A stretch of 7,621 bases of DNA. Source: Candidatus Cloacimonadota bacterium (GTDB lineage: Bacteria > Cloacimonadota > Cloacimonadia > Cloacimonadales > WRIO01). Below, piece by piece: positions 6,422 to 7,621 of the stretch (position 1 is the first letter of the stretch; each line of letters begins with the position of its first letter). The notes under the pieces were generated by a model, which was given only the letters and a program-made list of their open reading frames with translations, searched no databases and had not been told where the DNA came from. The stretch is from contig JALNXV010000168.1 of NCBI GenBank assembly GCA_023230175.1, forward strand, positions 1-7,621. Direction: 5' to 3'. The translations under genes were made by a program, and so were the position numbers.

Positions 6422-7408
6422 ATGAATATAACAGAAATATTTACACAAGAATCAAACAAAACTTCAGAAGATGACGAATACCCGTCTAGTAGTATCAATC
6501 AATCTAATAACAAATGTAATCTATGTCCACATAATTGTCTAATTAATCGTTCAATAGAAATTGGCTTTTGTAAAGCCCCTAATTTTTTAAAAATCAACAC
6601 ATATCAACTTCACTACGGAGAAGAACCTATCATTTCAGGGTTAAACGGAAGCGGAACTATTTTCTTTTCCCACTGTAATATGAAATGTTGTTATTGCCAA
6701 AATTACCTGATTAGTAGCTTAGGAACCGGTCAAAAATACACTGAGGATGAGTTTATTGATATTATATTAGATCTACAAGATAAAGGTGCTCATAATATTA
6801 ATTTAGTAAGCCCTACTCCCTACACAGACTTGATCATTCCTGCATTAAAAAGAATTAAATTTAAAAATCTTAAAATCCCTATAGTTTGGAATTCAAATGC
6901 TTATGAAAGTGTAGAAACCTTGAAAAAACTTGAAGGATTAGTAGATATTTATTTACCTGATTTCAAATATTGGGATAATGAAAAAGCCTTAAAATATTCA
7001 ATGATACCTAACTACAAAGAATATGCTCAATCCGCTCTTAAAGAAATGTATAGGCAAACAGGAAAATTAATCATAGATAATGATGTTTCCTATGGACCGG
7101 ATGGCATAGCAATTTTTGGAACTTTAATTAGAATTCTTGTTCTCCCAGAAAATCAAAATAATATTGAAGAGATTATTCAGTGGATATATGAAAATCTTAG
7201 CAATGATACCTATATAAGCTTAATGGCTCAATATTATCCTACATATAAGGCAATAAATTACCCGGAAATAAATCGTCCTATTACACAAGAAGAATATGAT
7301 CATGCTGTACATATATTAGAGGGCTTAGGATTTGAAAATGTCTTCATTCAGGAGTTAGGTACAACACCTGAATGGACTCCGAAATTTAACTCTAATATGA
7401 ATTTATAA
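6422..7408 (+). CDS. Radical SAM protein of the PflX type (pyruvate formate-lyase activating enzyme-like, COG1313)
   Basis: The 328-residue protein carries the radical SAM motif CNMKCCYC (C85, C89, C92 for the SAM-binding 4Fe-4S cluster). Before it is the family's cysteine-rich leader, CNLCPHNC (C32, C35, C39) and GFC (C50), which may bind a further metal or cluster. Other family blocks are HYGEEPIISGLNGSGTIFF (64-82), HNINLVSPTPY (124-134), DIYLPDFKYWDNEKALKYS (175-193), EMYRQTG (208-214), LVLPEN (239-244) and SLMAQYYP (266-273). Length is normal and the gene intact. These proteins resemble glycyl-radical enzyme activases, but their substrate is unknown and no glycyl-radical enzyme is nearby. 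An oddity is IRILVLP (236-242), where relatives usually have RHLVLP. The reductive, oxygen-sensitive chemistry fits an anaerobe. Confidence 0.9.
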   Translation: MNITEIFTQESNKTSEDDEYPSSSINQSNNKCNLCPHNCLINRSIEIGFCKAPNFLKINTYQLHYGEEPIISGLNGSGTIFFSHCNMKCCYCQNYLISSLGTGQKYTEDEFIDIILDLQDKGAHNINLVSPTPYTDLIIPALKRIKFKNLKIPIVWNSNAYESVETLKKLEGLVDIYLPDFKYWDNEKALKYSMIPNYKEYAQSALKEMYRQTGKLIIDNDVSYGPDGIAIFGTLIRILVLPENQNNIEEIIQWIYENLSNDTYISLMAQYYPTYKAINYPEINRPITQEEYDHAVHILEGLGFENVFIQELGTTPEWTPKFNSNMNL

Positions 7409-7413
7409 ATATT

Positions 7414-7621
7414 ATGAACCCATTTATAGCAAAAATATTACCAATTATTGCCTTTTTCTTTTTAGGAATCTTTTTTAAATATTTAAAGATATTCTCTTTA
7501 AATGATGGACACTTTTTATTAAAGCTGGTATTTTATCTATTTCTCCCGGCTTTAGCTTTTATTTCAATGATTGAAACAGATATTTCTTCAAGTTTTATGA
7601 TTATTCCATTTCTGCCAATCA
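7414..7621 (+). CDS. AEC (auxin efflux carrier) family permease, N-terminal fragment (3' end outside window)
   Basis: An open frame from the ATG at 7414 runs off the window edge after 69 codons. It reads MNPFIAKILPIIAFFFLGIF, then a Lys-containing loop, then a second hydrophobic stretch with FYLFLPALAFISMIE. Two membrane helices with the LP-IIAFF-LG start and the F-x-x-LPAL motif in the second helix match the opening of PF03547 (Mem_trans/AEC) transporters, which move malate, other organic acids or amino acids across the inner membrane. The substrate cannot be told from this fragment. The gap to the preceding stop is five bases and no clear ribosome binding site is seen, so it is probably coupled to the radical SAM gene. 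Confidence 0.75.
   Translation, partial: MNPFIAKILPIIAFFFLGIFFKYLKIFSLNDGHFLLKLVFYLFLPALAFISMIETDISSSFMIIPFLPI

Noticed and set aside
1..7621. CRISPR arrays, tRNA or rRNA genes, insertion sequences, phage or defence genes
   Set aside because: No spaced direct repeats, cloverleaf-like segments, terminal inverted repeats, transposase or nuclease motifs were found on either strand; nearly all the DNA is accounted for by + strand genes.

Overview
The window is a gene-dense, strongly AT-rich stretch (GC about 29% by eye) with every gene on the + strand. It suggests an anaerobic or microaerophilic, flagellated bacterium with an envelope of Gram-negative type. The support is a sigma-28 gene, an exported protein with an AMIN-like domain and a single membrane span, two iron-sulfur proteins and a radical SAM enzyme. 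The phylum cannot be fixed from the sequence. AT-rich motile anaerobes such as Deferribacterota would fit, but so would several others.

Layout. Positions 1-180 hold the 3' end of mtnA (methylthioribose-1-phosphate isomerase). It abuts, with no gap, a DUF362 protein carrying a C-terminal 2[4Fe-4S] ferredoxin domain (181-1350). A 115-base gap follows. It holds a near-consensus sigma-70 promoter (TTGACA, 17 bases, CATAAT), an 8-base direct repeat at the expected transcription start, and a good ribosome binding site.

From 1466 a tightly packed gene set begins: fliA-type sigma-28 (1466-2233), a 604-residue single-span membrane protein with a C-terminal HTH-like segment (2230-4044), a FliK-like protein (4051-5154), a GAF plus HisKA protein with no ATPase domain (5151-6017), cytidine deaminase (6018-6401), a PflX-type radical SAM protein (6422-7408) and the start of an AEC-family permease (7414 to the window edge). 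Junctions are -4, +6, -4, 0, +20 and +5 bases, so one transcript is likely.

The first four genes of this set look like the tail of a flagellar gene cluster, and the last three are metabolic or transport genes carried behind it. The most interesting part is 2230-6017. The membrane protein sits directly behind sigma-28, as swrB sits behind sigD in Bacillus subtilis. It combines a periplasmic AMIN-like domain with an acidic cytoplasmic tail and an HTH-like end, so it could link the cell wall or pole to flagellar control. The kinase-like protein keeps its phospho-acceptor histidine but has no catalytic domain of its own. No RNA genes, insertion sequences, CRISPR arrays or convincing intrinsic terminators were seen, and no gene-free stretch exceeds 115 bases.
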